Source: Cardiobacterium sp963553325 (GTDB lineage Bacteria; Pseudomonadota; Gammaproteobacteria; Cardiobacteriales; Cardiobacteriaceae). Taken from it: a DNA stretch of 12,767 nt. The stretch spans positions 1-12,767 of the forward strand of contig CAUVOF010000070.1 in NCBI GenBank assembly GCA_963553325.1, given 5' to 3'. The notes beneath the pieces were generated by a model. It ran no database searches and was not told where the DNA came from. It saw only the letters and a list, made by a program, of their open reading frames with translations. Positions 6,222-12,636 of the stretch are shown here, piece after piece. Positions within the stretch are counted from its first letter, which is position 1; each line of letters starts with the position of its first letter. The position numbers and the translations under genes were made by a program.

Positions 6222-7160
6222 TCAGCGGCTGGGCGCGCTGGTAACAGCAATAATGCCGACGTAGTGCCGCCAGTGGAAGGTGCCGGCGATGCCGGGGATG
6301 TACCAGCCGGAAAGGGTGCCGTCAAGGTAGAGTGCGTCGTGGCAACCGAAGTGTTGTAGCGCGGCGGCGAAGCGGTGGAAGCTCGGCCATTCGCCGCCGT
6401 CGCCGTAGTCTTCGGTGAGGATGAAGTAGAGGCGGCCGTCTTTGGTGGTGCAGACGGCGTTGCGTTTGTGCGGGCTGGAGAGGTTTTTCACGAAACGGGC
6501 GTTCGGCTTGCCGTCCAGCAGCAACATCGGCCCGGATTGTACTGCCCAATCGGGCTGGTGTTTGCCCAGTTGGTAGGCGGCGCTGGTTTGGATGCGCGCC
6601 TTGCCGCCTTTGATGTAAAAGACGCCGTTCGGCTGGATGTGGAAATTGCCTTTGCCGTTGTTGCGGTTGAGCGGCACCAGCGTTTTGCCGCGCTCTATCC
6701 ACAGTCCCGCCGGGGCATCGTGCATGCTGTAGATGCCGGCGTTCATGAGAAAGGCGACCTGCGCGCCGCTTTGCTCAAGGCTGCGCTTCAGGGTAGCGAG
6801 GGTGGCGTAGGCGTTGCCGCCGCTGTCTTTCCAGTGCAATGACACCTGCGCTGGCTCTGCTTGGTAGATGCCGTAGCGCACGTTTTGGTAGTAGTGGCTG
6901 GCGTAGTGGCCGCCGCTTGCCAGCGGTTTGAGTTCGGGGACGGCAAAGGCGGGGGCGGCGAGGAGGGCGAGGGTGAGGAAGGTCTTTTTTATATACGCGG
7001 TAGCGGGTTTCGTGTATGTAAATGCGGAATCGGCGCTGTCGCTGCGCGATTTTTTCGCACCCCCACCCCGGGTTCCCTTGAAAAAGGCGGACGCCTTTTT
7101 CGTGGGGAACGCCCGCCCCCTCCCCCACCGGGGGAGGGGGGATTTGGTGGCAACGTTCAT
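6222..7160 (-). CDS. Phosphodiester glycosidase family protein (DUF2233/NAGPA-like), start uncertain
   Basis: The conserved part matches the phosphodiester glycosidase (NAGPA/DUF2233) family. Motifs are FLMNAGIYSMHDAPAGL, GNFHIQPNGVFYI, VQSGPMLLLDGKP, RNAVCTTKDGRLYFILT and ALYLDGTLSGWYIPG; family members cleave sugar-phosphodiester bonds. A clear signal peptide (KKTFLTLALLAAPAFA, then VPELK) means it is exported. The only standard start in frame is the ATG at 7160, overlapping the nfeD stop as ATGA. It would add 56 implausible residues read through a GC-rich palindrome, a terminator hairpin and the 37-bp repeat. The natural start for the signal peptide is codon 57 (6990-6992), which is ATA, not ATG, and is covered by that repeat. 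The real product is therefore either started at ATA (256 aa), made from the long form, or poorly made. The domain itself is complete. Confidence 0.8.
   Translation of the reverse strand: MNVATKSPLPRWGRGRAFPTKKASAFFKGTRGGGAKKSRSDSADSAFTYTKPATAYIKKTFLTLALLAAPAFAVPELKPLASGGHYASHYYQNVRYGIYQAEPAQVSLHWKDSGGNAYATLATLKRSLEQSGAQVAFLMNAGIYSMHDAPAGLWIERGKTLVPLNRNNGKGNFHIQPNGVFYIKGGKARIQTSAAYQLGKHQPDWAVQSGPMLLLDGKPNARFVKNLSSPHKRNAVCTTKDGRLYFILTEDYGDGGEWPSFHRFAAALQHFGCHDALYLDGTLSGWYIPGIAGTFHWRHYVGIIAVTSAPSR
6987..7023. repeat. 37-bp imperfect palindrome, copy B (overlaps glycosidase start)
   Basis: Left arm TTTTATATACG and right arm TGTATGTAAAT surround the centre CGGTAGCGGGTTTCG. About 31 of 36 positions equal copy A at 2414-2450, in the same orientation. 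Its left arm includes the codons where the glycosidase signal peptide should begin (ATA, minus strand, 6990-6992). Confidence 0.65.
7072..7110. terminator. Large hairpin, probable terminator after nfeD
   Basis: The inner stem GAAAAAGGC (7080-7088)/GCCTTTTTC (7093-7101) has a GGAC loop and is extended by GTTCCC/GGGAAC outside. The T-run lies within the stem on both strands, so it can terminate in either direction. It lies about 50 bp after the nfeD stop, which argues that translation of the glycosidase gene is not meant to start at 7160. Confidence 0.6.
7116..7140. repeat. GC-rich palindromic repeat, copy 3 (short form)
   Basis: CCCCCTCCCCC and GGGGGAGGGGG form perfect 11-bp arms around ACC. 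This is the outer part of the repeat seen at 14-50 and 4380-4420, without the inner GCTGCGG stem. It lies just after the nfeD stop codon. Confidence 0.55.
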
Positions 7161-7606
7161 TCCGCCGCCTTGCGGTAGTGCAGGCGGTTATCTTCGGCGG
7201 CGGTGATTACAATGGCCGTGCCGGCGGGCAGGTCGTCGCCGTGAATCGTCCACAGGCTATCGCCGATTTTCAGCTTGCCGTAGCCGTTTTCGGTGGGCGC
7301 ATCGAGGGTGAAGTGGCGCCCGATGTATTGCGCGCCGCGGTTGTTGAGCAGCGCCGCGGCGTCGTTTTTGTTTGACTGCCAGCGCCGCGCCACCCGCCGC
7401 CACCAAAGGATGGCGATAAGCGAGAGGACGGCGAAGATGGCGTATTGCCAGCGCCAGTCCAGCGTTGGCGCGATGAAGGTGATGACGACCAGCGCCACCG
7501 CCGCCAGCCCCCAGAAGAGGAAGAAGAAGGAGACGGTCAGCACTTCTATTAAGAGGAAGATGCCGGTGAGGATGAGCCAGTTCCAGAAGGGCGGGTCAAA
7601 GGGCAT
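7157..7606 (-). CDS. NfeD family membrane protein
   Basis: A 149-aa protein with three hydrophobic segments (about residues 9-25, 27-47 and 54-70) and a soluble C-terminal part, from about residue 90 (RGAQYIGRHFTLDAPTENGYGKLKIGDSLWTIHGDDLPAGTAI split over several strands), typical of the NfeD OB-fold domain. NfeD proteins pair with SPFH/stomatin proteins in membranes and are thought to support their assembly or turnover. The frame is open to 7654, but the ATG at 7606 starts the family-like MPFDPPFWNWL. It lies 4 bp after the qmcA stop and has AAGGGG upstream, so translation is likely coupled. This is the short NfeD type without a ClpP-like protease domain. Confidence 0.92.
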   Translation of the reverse strand: MPFDPPFWNWLILTGIFLLIEVLTVSFFFLFWGLAAVALVVITFIAPTLDWRWQYAIFAVLSLIAILWWRRVARRWQSNKNDAAALLNNRGAQYIGRHFTLDAPTENGYGKLKIGDSLWTIHGDDLPAGTAIVITAAEDNRLHYRKAAE

Positions 7607-7610
7607 GGTC

Positions 7611-8543
7611 TTACCCCTTCTTCTCGCCTTTGCTGAACATCTCGGCGATACCACCCAGCGCGCCGATGATGCCGCTCGCTTCCATCGGCATGAAGACGGT
7701 TTTTTGCTGCTCGCTTTCGGCGAATTTGCCCAGCGCGCGCACGTATTCTTGCGCGACGAAGTAGTTGATGGCGTTGGTACCGCCCTCGGCGATGGCTTTG
7801 GAGACCATTTCGGTAGCGCGCGCTTCCGCTTGCGCCTGGCGTTCGCGTGCCTCTGCTTCGAGGAAGGCAGCTTCTTTACGCCCTTCCGCTTCCAGCACTT
7901 GCGATTGTTTCAGGCCTTCGGCGCGCAAGATTTCCGCCTGCCGATGCCCTTCCGCCTCAAGAATTTGCGCGCGCTTGATTTGTTCGGCTTTTTTCTGCCG
8001 CGCCATCGCATCGACCAGGTCGGCGGGCGGGGTGATGTCTTTGATTTCCACGCGCGTGACTTTCACGCCCCAGGGGTCGGTGGCGTCGTCGATGATGCCG
8101 AGCAGGCGGACGTTGATGGCGTCGCGCTGCGATTGCAGGTCGTCAAGCGTCATCGAGCCGGCGACGGTGCGCAGGTTGGTGGTGGCGAGGTTCAGGATGG
8201 CGAGTTCGAGGTCATCGACGGAGTAGCTCGCCTTAGCGGCGTTGGTGATTTGGTAGAAGACGACGCCATCGACGGTGACTTGCGCGTTGTCTTTGGTGAT
8301 GACTTCCTGGCGCGGCACGTCCAGCACCGTTTCTTTCATGTTTACCTTGCGGTCGGCGCGCTCCCACAGCGGCACAACGAGGTGAAATCCGGGTTCGAGG
8401 GTGCGGTTGTAGCGGCCAAGTCGCAGCACGGTGCGCTCCGTGCCCTGGTCAACGATTTGGATGGCGCGACGGCCAACCCAAAAGACAAGGACAATCAGCA
8501 CGATGATGAAGATGGTGCTGCCGTTGATGAGTGATGGATTCAT
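7611..8543 (-). CDS. qmcA: SPFH/Band 7 membrane protein, QmcA (YbbK) type
   Basis: A 310-aa stomatin/prohibitin-like protein. One N-terminal membrane segment (about residues 10-24, TIFIIVLIVLVFWVG) is followed by the SPFH domain (about 28-180). Typical family text includes GTERTVLRLGRYNRTLEPGFH, VPRQEVITKDNAQVTVDG and DDATDPWGVKVTRVEIKDI. An Ala/Glu/Arg-rich coiled coil (about 185-250, repeated ILxAEG units) and a Gly-containing tail (SGIIGALGGIAEMFSKG) follow. Such proteins oligomerise in membrane microdomains; E. coli QmcA belongs to this group. The ATG at 8543 has AGGAG upstream, and the 25 upstream residues of the open frame look non-coding. It forms an operon with nfeD. Confidence 0.93.
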   Translation of the reverse strand: MNPSLINGSTIFIIVLIVLVFWVGRRAIQIVDQGTERTVLRLGRYNRTLEPGFHLVVPLWERADRKVNMKETVLDVPRQEVITKDNAQVTVDGVVFYQITNAAKASYSVDDLELAILNLATTNLRTVAGSMTLDDLQSQRDAINVRLLGIIDDATDPWGVKVTRVEIKDITPPADLVDAMARQKKAEQIKRAQILEAEGHRQAEILRAEGLKQSQVLEAEGRKEAAFLEAEARERQAQAEARATEMVSKAIAEGGTNAINYFVAQEYVRALGKFAESEQQKTVFMPMEASGIIGALGGIAEMFSKGEKKG

Positions 8544-8625
8544 GTTTGCTCCTGTTGTCGGTTGAAACTGCGTTGATTGTATTATGCGACCCCGGCGAAC
8601 GCCATGCGCAATCAGCAAAAAACGC

Positions 8626-8631
8626 TACAAT
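8626..8631 (+). promoter_or_regulatory. Possible -10 box of the entericidin-like gene
   Basis: TACAAT, one mismatch from consensus, lies 42 bp before the ATG at 8674 and is preceded by an A-rich spacer. There is no good -35 at 17 bp. It lies in the divergent region shared with qmcA. Confidence 0.3.
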
Positions 8632-8673
8632 AAACAGGCTTCCACGGTGGAAGTCACAATCAAGGAGACCCCG

Positions 8674-8823
8674 ATGAACAAAACCACAAAAAAATTGACG
8701 CAAACCGCCGCGCTGCTTGCTTTTGCCGGCCTGCTCGTTGCCTGCAATACCGTGCAAGGCTTCGGGCGGGATGTGGAAAGGGCAGGACAGAAGGTATCTA
8801 CTGCGGCCGAACGCGCCAAATAA
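8674..8823 (+). CDS. Entericidin A/B-like small lipoprotein
   Basis: A 49-aa precursor: basic N-terminus (MNKTTKKLTQ), hydrophobic stretch, then lipobox LLVAC with the lipidated Cys followed by NTVQGFGRDVERAGQKV. The C-N-T-x-x-G-x-G-x-D pattern and length match the EcnA/EcnB lipoprotein family, small envelope lipoproteins of stress or toxin-antidote type. AAGGAG lies about 8 bp before the ATG, which fixes the start. It stands alone, as a single family member with no visible paired antidote copy. It ends just before a CACCGC/GCGGTG mini-hairpin (8836-8849) and the strong terminator at 8854-8891. Confidence 0.88.
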   Translation: MNKTTKKLTQTAALLAFAGLLVACNTVQGFGRDVERAGQKVSTAAERAK

Positions 8824-8853
8824 GCGCCCGTCTGCCACCGCTGGCGGTGCGAG

Positions 8854-8894
8854 AAAACGCAGGCGTTTGCCCATGCAAACACCTGCGTTTTTTT
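8854..8894. terminator. Strong bidirectional terminator
   Basis: AAAACGCAGGCGTTTGC (8854-8870) pairs with GCAAACACCTGCGTTTT (8875-8891), one mismatch over 17 bp, around CCAT and followed by TTT. It lies between the entericidin-like gene and the converging glycosylase gene. Confidence 0.9.
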
Positions 8895-8897
8895 GCC

Positions 8898-9479
8898 TCA
8901 AAGCAAGCCGCAGCGCTGGAAGAATTGACGGTAGGCGGCGATTTTCTGCGCCAGTTTGAGCGGGTAGGCGCGCGAGGTGGAGGGCAGGCGAGTGAGCGAG
9001 AGTTCGCGTTCGCCCAAACAGAAAGCGAGGCTGTCGCCGGTTTTTAGCGAGGCTTTTGGGTCTTGGGTGAAGCCAAGCAGCACTTCGGTTGCCTTGCCGC
9101 CGGTGGTGAAGATGTGGCGTAGCTGTGGCAGTTGTTGCACGATGGCGGGCAGGTCGAGGGGTTCAATGACGCGCAGATGGGCGTCGGCGGCGTTGTTTTT
9201 CTCGCGCACGGCGCGGCGCACGCTGGGGCAGAGGGCGATGCCGCGCGCCATGAGGAAGGCGTGGATGCGCTCGGCGTCAAAGCGTTTTTCGCCGGCGACT
9301 TCAAAGTGTTTGGGGTCGTGGTAAAAGATGTCGCCATAGACGCGCCACATATCGTTTTGGAAATTGGGGTAGTGGAATTGCATGCTGCGTTTGTCGGCGG
9401 TAGGCGGAAAACTGCCGCTCATCATTACTGTCGCCTGGGGCGGCAATACCGGCGGGAAGGGGTGGGTTTCAATCTTCAT
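8898..9479 (-). CDS. Uracil-DNA glycosylase superfamily protein
   Basis: A 193-aa protein of the uracil-DNA glycosylase superfamily, which removes damaged or mismatched bases (U, T or hypoxanthine) in repair. Motif 1 is seen as MMSGSFPP (residues 19-26), followed by HYPNFQNDMWRVYGDIF (36-52), a pattern of the small Mug/HDG-like branches. The late loop RLPSTSRAYPLK (about 164-175) takes the place of the usual PSPS/PSTSPAN-type DNA loop. There are few cysteines and no Fe-S pattern, so it is not a family 4 or 5 enzyme. Which base it acts on cannot be told. The start at 9479 has AAGAGA upstream. Divergent from thiN with a 92-bp gap. Confidence 0.8.
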   Translation of the reverse strand: MKIETHPFPPVLPPQATVMMSGSFPPTADKRSMQFHYPNFQNDMWRVYGDIFYHDPKHFEVAGEKRFDAERIHAFLMARGIALCPSVRRAVREKNNAADAHLRVIEPLDLPAIVQQLPQLRHIFTTGGKATEVLLGFTQDPKASLKTGDSLAFCLGERELSLTRLPSTSRAYPLKLAQKIAAYRQFFQRCGLL

Positions 9480-9571
9480 CGGCTATCTCTTGCGCTGTTT
9501 TGCGGCGCTGGCATTTTATCAGCGCGGCATTCGCTCGCGCCTGAGATGGCAAAAAGCAGAGGTAACGCTTC

Positions 9572-10207
9572 ATGAATGAGACGATTTGGTTGTTATTAGC
9601 GGGTAATTTTGTGCGTCCGTATCATCATCGCCAAGCTGGCGAGGTGGTGGTTGCCGTTGATGGCGGCATACGCCATGCAGCGGCGCTGGGGTGGACGCCG
9701 CAGTGGTGGCTGGGCGATTTTGACAGCAGTGGCGATTTTGCCGCCGATGTGCCGCGCATCGCCTTCCCGGTGGCAAAGGATGAAACCGATTTTGAGCTGG
9801 CGCTTGCCTTTGTGCGCACGCGCTGGCCGCAGGCGCGCTGCCTGATGGTCATCGGCGCGGATGGCGACGAGGCAGACCATGCCTTTGGCAATTTGTGGGT
9901 GTTGCCGCGTTTTGCCCTGCCAACGCTGCTATTCGGGCGCGCCGGGACACGTCTTTTCGCCAGCGGACCGGCGGCATGGCGGCTACACGGCGAGGCGGGC
10001 GCCAAGGTCAGCGTATTCGCCTTGTCGTCGTTGGCGGGGCTGTGTTACAGCGGGCTGCACTGGCCGGCAGACGGCTTGACGCTGCCGCCGTTTGTCGCCC
10101 GCGCCGCGCGTAATGCCTTGTGCGGCGATAGCGCGACTATCCGCTGGCAAAGCGGCGCAGGAGTGGTGTTTGTCCCGCCGGGGGTGGTGGCAGAGTGGAT
10201 TGGCTAG
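9572..10207 (+). CDS. thiN: Thiamine diphosphokinase (ThiN type)
   Basis: A 211-aa enzyme that converts thiamine and ATP to thiamine diphosphate. Family motifs: AVDGG (28-32), LGDFDS (47-52), KDETDFELAL (69-78) and IGADGDEADHAFGN (94-107), which stands for the usual G-x-x-G-x-R-x-D-H-x-x-x-N; the Arg is replaced by Glu here while D102, H103 and N107 remain. A C-terminal beta-rich thiamine-binding domain follows (GLCYSGLHWPADG). The start follows GAGGTAA. No other thiamine genes and no TPP riboswitch are nearby, suggesting salvage use (inference). The TAG stop at 10205-10207 falls inside the CTAG duplicate flanking the MITE, yet the protein is not altered. Confidence 0.92.
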   Translation: MNETIWLLLAGNFVRPYHHRQAGEVVVAVDGGIRHAAALGWTPQWWLGDFDSSGDFAADVPRIAFPVAKDETDFELALAFVRTRWPQARCLMVIGADGDEADHAFGNLWVLPRFALPTLLFGRAGTRLFASGPAAWRLHGEAGAKVSVFALSSLAGLCYSGLHWPADGLTLPPFVARAARNALCGDSATIRWQSGAGVVFVPPGVVAEWIG

Positions 10208-10323
10208 GGGCTGTTGACAATTCATAAGTAATCCACTGATTTTATTAGGAATACACCGATTTCTGAAAATTGGTATTTATATTTAAAATCAATGCATTAC
10301 ACCCAATTGTCAACACGCCCTAG
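10204..10323. mobile_element. Complete foldback MITE with CTAG target duplication
   Basis: The 112-bp element (10208-10319) is flanked by CTAG (10204-10207 and 10320-10323). Its ends, GGGCTGTTGACAATT and the inverse of AATTGTCAACACGCC, match at 13 of 15 positions. Inverted similarity continues inside: CACTGATTTTA at 10234-10244 against TAAAATCAATG at 10284-10294, then a shorter inner pairing near the centre. It is strongly AT-rich against its GC-rich surroundings and too short for a transposase. The YTAR-type duplicate suggests mobilisation by an IS5-family transposase encoded elsewhere. The related ends at 1-77 and 12637-12767 show several copies are present. Confidence 0.8.
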
Positions 10324-10402
10324 CGTATGCACCCTGTGCTTGTTTTCCACGGCGATTATGTTTAGATTCGCGTTTCCTTTCACAACCACAACGGGAGTTC
10401 CC

Positions 10403-11133
10403 ATGTTGAAAAATCTGCTGGCCGCTGCGGCGGCTTCCCTGCTTTTTGCAAGCAGCCACGCGGCAACGCTGCCAACCGCACAAGGCGAGGTCGAAATCGC
10501 CAAGACGCCGGAGCGCATCGCCGTCTATGACATCGGCGCGCTTGATACGCTGATTGCGTTGGGGCTTGGCGACAAAATCGTCGGCATCCCCGGCGAGAAA
10601 TTCGCCGATGATTTTTCTACGCCAAACGCCAAAGAAGTCGGCACGCTGTTTGAGCCTGACCTCGAAGCGTTAAACGCCGTCAAACCCGACCTCATCATCG
10701 TCGCCTCGCGTTCGGCGAGCAAACTCGACGAAGTTAAAGTCGTCGCGCAGGCGGTGGATTTGAGCGTGCCGGGCGAAAATGCCTACCAGGAAGGCCTTGC
10801 CCGCTTGAGCGCGCTGGCTGGCTGCAAAAAGAGCTGGGGCTGCAACTGGTGCATAACGAAAAAATGAGCGGTCGCCACGGCGACCCGGTTTCTTTTGAAT
10901 ATATCGCGCAAGAAAACCCGGACTGGATTTACGCCCTCGACCGCCTCGCCGCGATTGGCGAGGACGGCGCCAGCGCCAAGCAAACGCTGGATAACGAGCT
11001 GGTACACGGCACCACCGCCTGGAAAAAAGGGCAGGTCATTTATCCGCAAACCAAACACATCTACATCGACATCGGCGGCCCTGCCAGCCTGCGCCACTCG
11101 CTGGAAGAGTTGAAAACGGCGTTTGCCAAGTAA
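10403..11133 (+). pseudogene. Decayed iron-siderophore ABC transporter substrate-binding protein (FatB/CeuE-like)
   Basis: The first frame (10403-10867) has a signal peptide (MLKNLLAAAAASLLFASSHA), then VEIAKTPERIAVYDIGALDTLIALG and PDLEALNAVKPDLIIVASRSA, as in periplasmic iron-siderophore binding proteins of the FatB/CeuE type. After LARLSALAG (about residue 137) it changes to nonsense and stops at 10865-10867. Homology resumes in another frame from about 10823 (LQKELGLQLVHNEKMSGRHGDPVSFEYIAQ) to the stop at 11131-11133, with DWIYALDR, LDNELV, TTAWKKGQVIY and a C-terminal helix. The sum is about 240 residues against roughly 310 in the family, so some 60-80 residues of the inter-lobe region are missing as well as the frame. 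GGGAG precedes the ATG. No permease or ATPase genes are adjacent. A sequencing or assembly error could explain the frame change but not the missing segment. Confidence 0.8.
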
Positions 11134-11149
11134 GGCAGCGATTGTGCAG

Positions 11150-11175
11150 AAACCGCGCTTCGGCGCGGTTTTTTT
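11150..11175 (+). terminator. UUCG-loop Rho-independent terminator
   Basis: AAACCGCGC-TTCG-GCGCGGTTT followed by TTTT, 16 bp after the pseudogene's final TAA. A perfect 9-bp stem with the stable UUCG tetraloop. Confidence 0.9.
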
Positions 11176-11283
11176 ATCGCCTAAACGGCAGCGGCTAAAG
11201 GCGATAATGCGCGCGTGTTGCGTAAATATTGGTGTTTTCAGCCAAAATAACCCGTAAAACATTACTTTTTCTGTAGACCTCAC

Positions 11284-11289
11284 TATAAT
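11284..11289 (+). promoter_or_regulatory. Probable -10 box of the Nramp-like gene
   Basis: Perfect TATAAT 36 bp before the ATG at 11326. The best -35 region (around 11261-11267, ATTACTT) is poor, so an activator or an AT-rich upstream element may help. No recognisable MntR or Fur box is seen. Confidence 0.45.
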
Positions 11290-11325
11290 CCGCGCTTTTT
11301 CCACCAAAAGAGGAGATATTTCCCT

Positions 11326-12588
11326 ATGAACCCGGCATCATCGCCCACACCCACCTGGAAGCGCCGCCTGCACGCGCTCGGCCCCGGTATCCTCATGGCG
11401 TCCGCCGCCATCGGCGGCTCGCACATTATCGCCTCGACCCAGGCGGGCGCGCTGTACGGCTGGCAACTGGCGCTCATCATCGTGCTGACCAACCTTTTTA
11501 AATACCCGTTTTTCAACTTCAGCGCGCACTACACCCTCGATAGCGGCAAAAGCCTGATTGAAGGTTATGCGGAAAAAAGCCGCGTGTACCTCTGGGTCTT
11601 CTTCATCATGTGCTTCCTCTCTTCCACCATCAGCACCGCGGCGGTGGCGCTGCTCACCGCGGTCATCATCAAGGTTTCCATTCCGGGGCTTGCGCTCTCG
11701 AACAACGTCGTCTCGGTGCTGGTTGTCGTCTCTTGCGTGCTGATTCTGCTCACCGGGCGCTACAAGGCGCTCGACCGCCTCTCGAAAATCATCGTCGTCA
11801 GCCTGAGCATCACCACCATCATTGCCGTCGCCATCGCCGCCAACAAAGGGATGCAGATGCAAGAAGGCTTCATCGAACCCTCGCCGTGGAATATGGCGGC
11901 GCTCGCCTTCATCATCGCCCTGATGGGCTGGATGCCGGCACCGATTGAAATATCCGCCATCAACTCGCTCTGGGTGACGGCGCGGCAACGGCACGACCCG
12001 GTCAGCTATCGCGACGGGATGTTTGACTTCAACGTCGGCTACATCACCAGCGCCGTGCTGGCGGTGGTCTTCCTCGCCCTCGGCGTCTATGTGCAGTACG
12101 GCAGCGGCGAAGCGGTGGAAGTGGAAAAAGGCGGCAAATACGTCGTCCAGCTTATCGATATGTACACCAAAACCATCGGCGACTGGGCGCGGCCGCTGGT
12201 CGGCTTCATCGCCTTCGCCTGTATGTTCGGCACGACCATCACCGTCATCGACGGTTACTCGCGCGCGGTGGCGGAATCGGCGCGCCTGATACGCGGCCGC
12301 GAATTCTTCCGCACACGCGAACTGTTCGCCTGGATATTGTGGACATCTGCCTCCGGCATCGCGCTGATACTGTGGTTCAACAGCGCCCTCGGCGCCCTGC
12401 TGAAATTCGCGATGATTTCCGCCTTCCTCACCGCGCCGGTATTCGCCTGGCTCAACTACGGCCTGGTCAAACAGGATAAAAAGCACAAACTCTCGCCGAT
12501 GATGAACCTGCTGGCAATCGTCGGCCTGGTGTATTTGGTCGGCTTTGCCCTGCTGTTTGTCCTGAATTTGCTTGGCGTTTTGGCTTAA
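11326..12588 (+). CDS. Atypical Nramp-family metal ion transporter
   Basis: A 420-aa inner-membrane protein with about 11 hydrophobic segments, fitting the Nramp/SLC11 fold (PF01566). TM1 reads LGPGILMASAAIGGSHIIAST. The canonical metal-binding DPGN of MntH/Nramp is replaced by Gly30-Gly31-Ser32-His33. TM6 reads ALMGWMPAPIEIS, so Met203-Pro204 is kept but the MPH His is Ala205. These changes are shared, as far as I recall, by a divergent bacterial Nramp branch whose substrate is not settled, so it should not be called MntH or a manganese/iron transporter on homology alone. AGGAGAT lies before the ATG, with a TATAAT box upstream. A single-gene unit between two terminators. Length is normal. 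Confidence 0.88.
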   Translation: MNPASSPTPTWKRRLHALGPGILMASAAIGGSHIIASTQAGALYGWQLALIIVLTNLFKYPFFNFSAHYTLDSGKSLIEGYAEKSRVYLWVFFIMCFLSSTISTAAVALLTAVIIKVSIPGLALSNNVVSVLVVVSCVLILLTGRYKALDRLSKIIVVSLSITTIIAVAIAANKGMQMQEGFIEPSPWNMAALAFIIALMGWMPAPIEISAINSLWVTARQRHDPVSYRDGMFDFNVGYITSAVLAVVFLALGVYVQYGSGEAVEVEKGGKYVVQLIDMYTKTIGDWARPLVGFIAFACMFGTTITVIDGYSRAVAESARLIRGREFFRTRELFAWILWTSASGIALILWFNSALGALLKFAMISAFLTAPVFAWLNYGLVKQDKKHKLSPMMNLLAIVGLVYLVGFALLFVLNLLGVLA

Positions 12589-12600
12589 CGCCGCCGCGCC

Positions 12601-12635
12601 GCAAAAAATCCCCGCCTAAAGCGGGGATTTTTTGC
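12601..12635. terminator. Bidirectional Rho-independent terminator
   Basis: GCAAAAAATCCCCGC (12601-12615) and GCGGGGATTTTTTGC (12621-12635) pair perfectly over 15 bp around CTAAA. It begins 12 bp after the Nramp stop codon. The next element inserted two bases past it. Confidence 0.93.
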
Positions 12636-12636
12636 G

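Noticed and set aside
7025..7160. Residues 1-56 of the long glycosidase frame as genuine N-terminus
   Set aside because: They are translated from palindromes and a terminator hairpin, while a standard signal peptide begins at residue 57; kept in the coordinates only because no other standard start exists.
7293..8534. 413-codon plus-strand frame opposite qmcA/nfeD
   Set aside because: Spans two well-supported minus-strand genes and shows no family signature; a shadow of their codon bias.
9500..9571. TPP riboswitch-like words (CTGAGA on plus, ATGCCAGCG on minus) before thiN
   Set aside because: The two words are on opposite strands and neither is accompanied by the rest of the conserved core, so no THI-box can form.
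1421..10075. GCAGACGGC at 1421, 6450 and 10067, the core of the Neisseria DNA uptake sequence
   Set aside because: All three lie inside coding regions, lack the AA flank and do not form terminator-like pairs; probably chance in GC-rich DNA.
10214..10219. TTGACA in the MITE terminal repeat as an outward promoter
   Set aside because: At both ends it points into the element, and no good -10 lies at 16-18 bp on either strand.
11338..12486. 382-codon minus-strand frame opposite the Nramp gene
   Set aside because: Asp/His/Arg-rich antisense shadow; the plus-strand membrane protein is clear.
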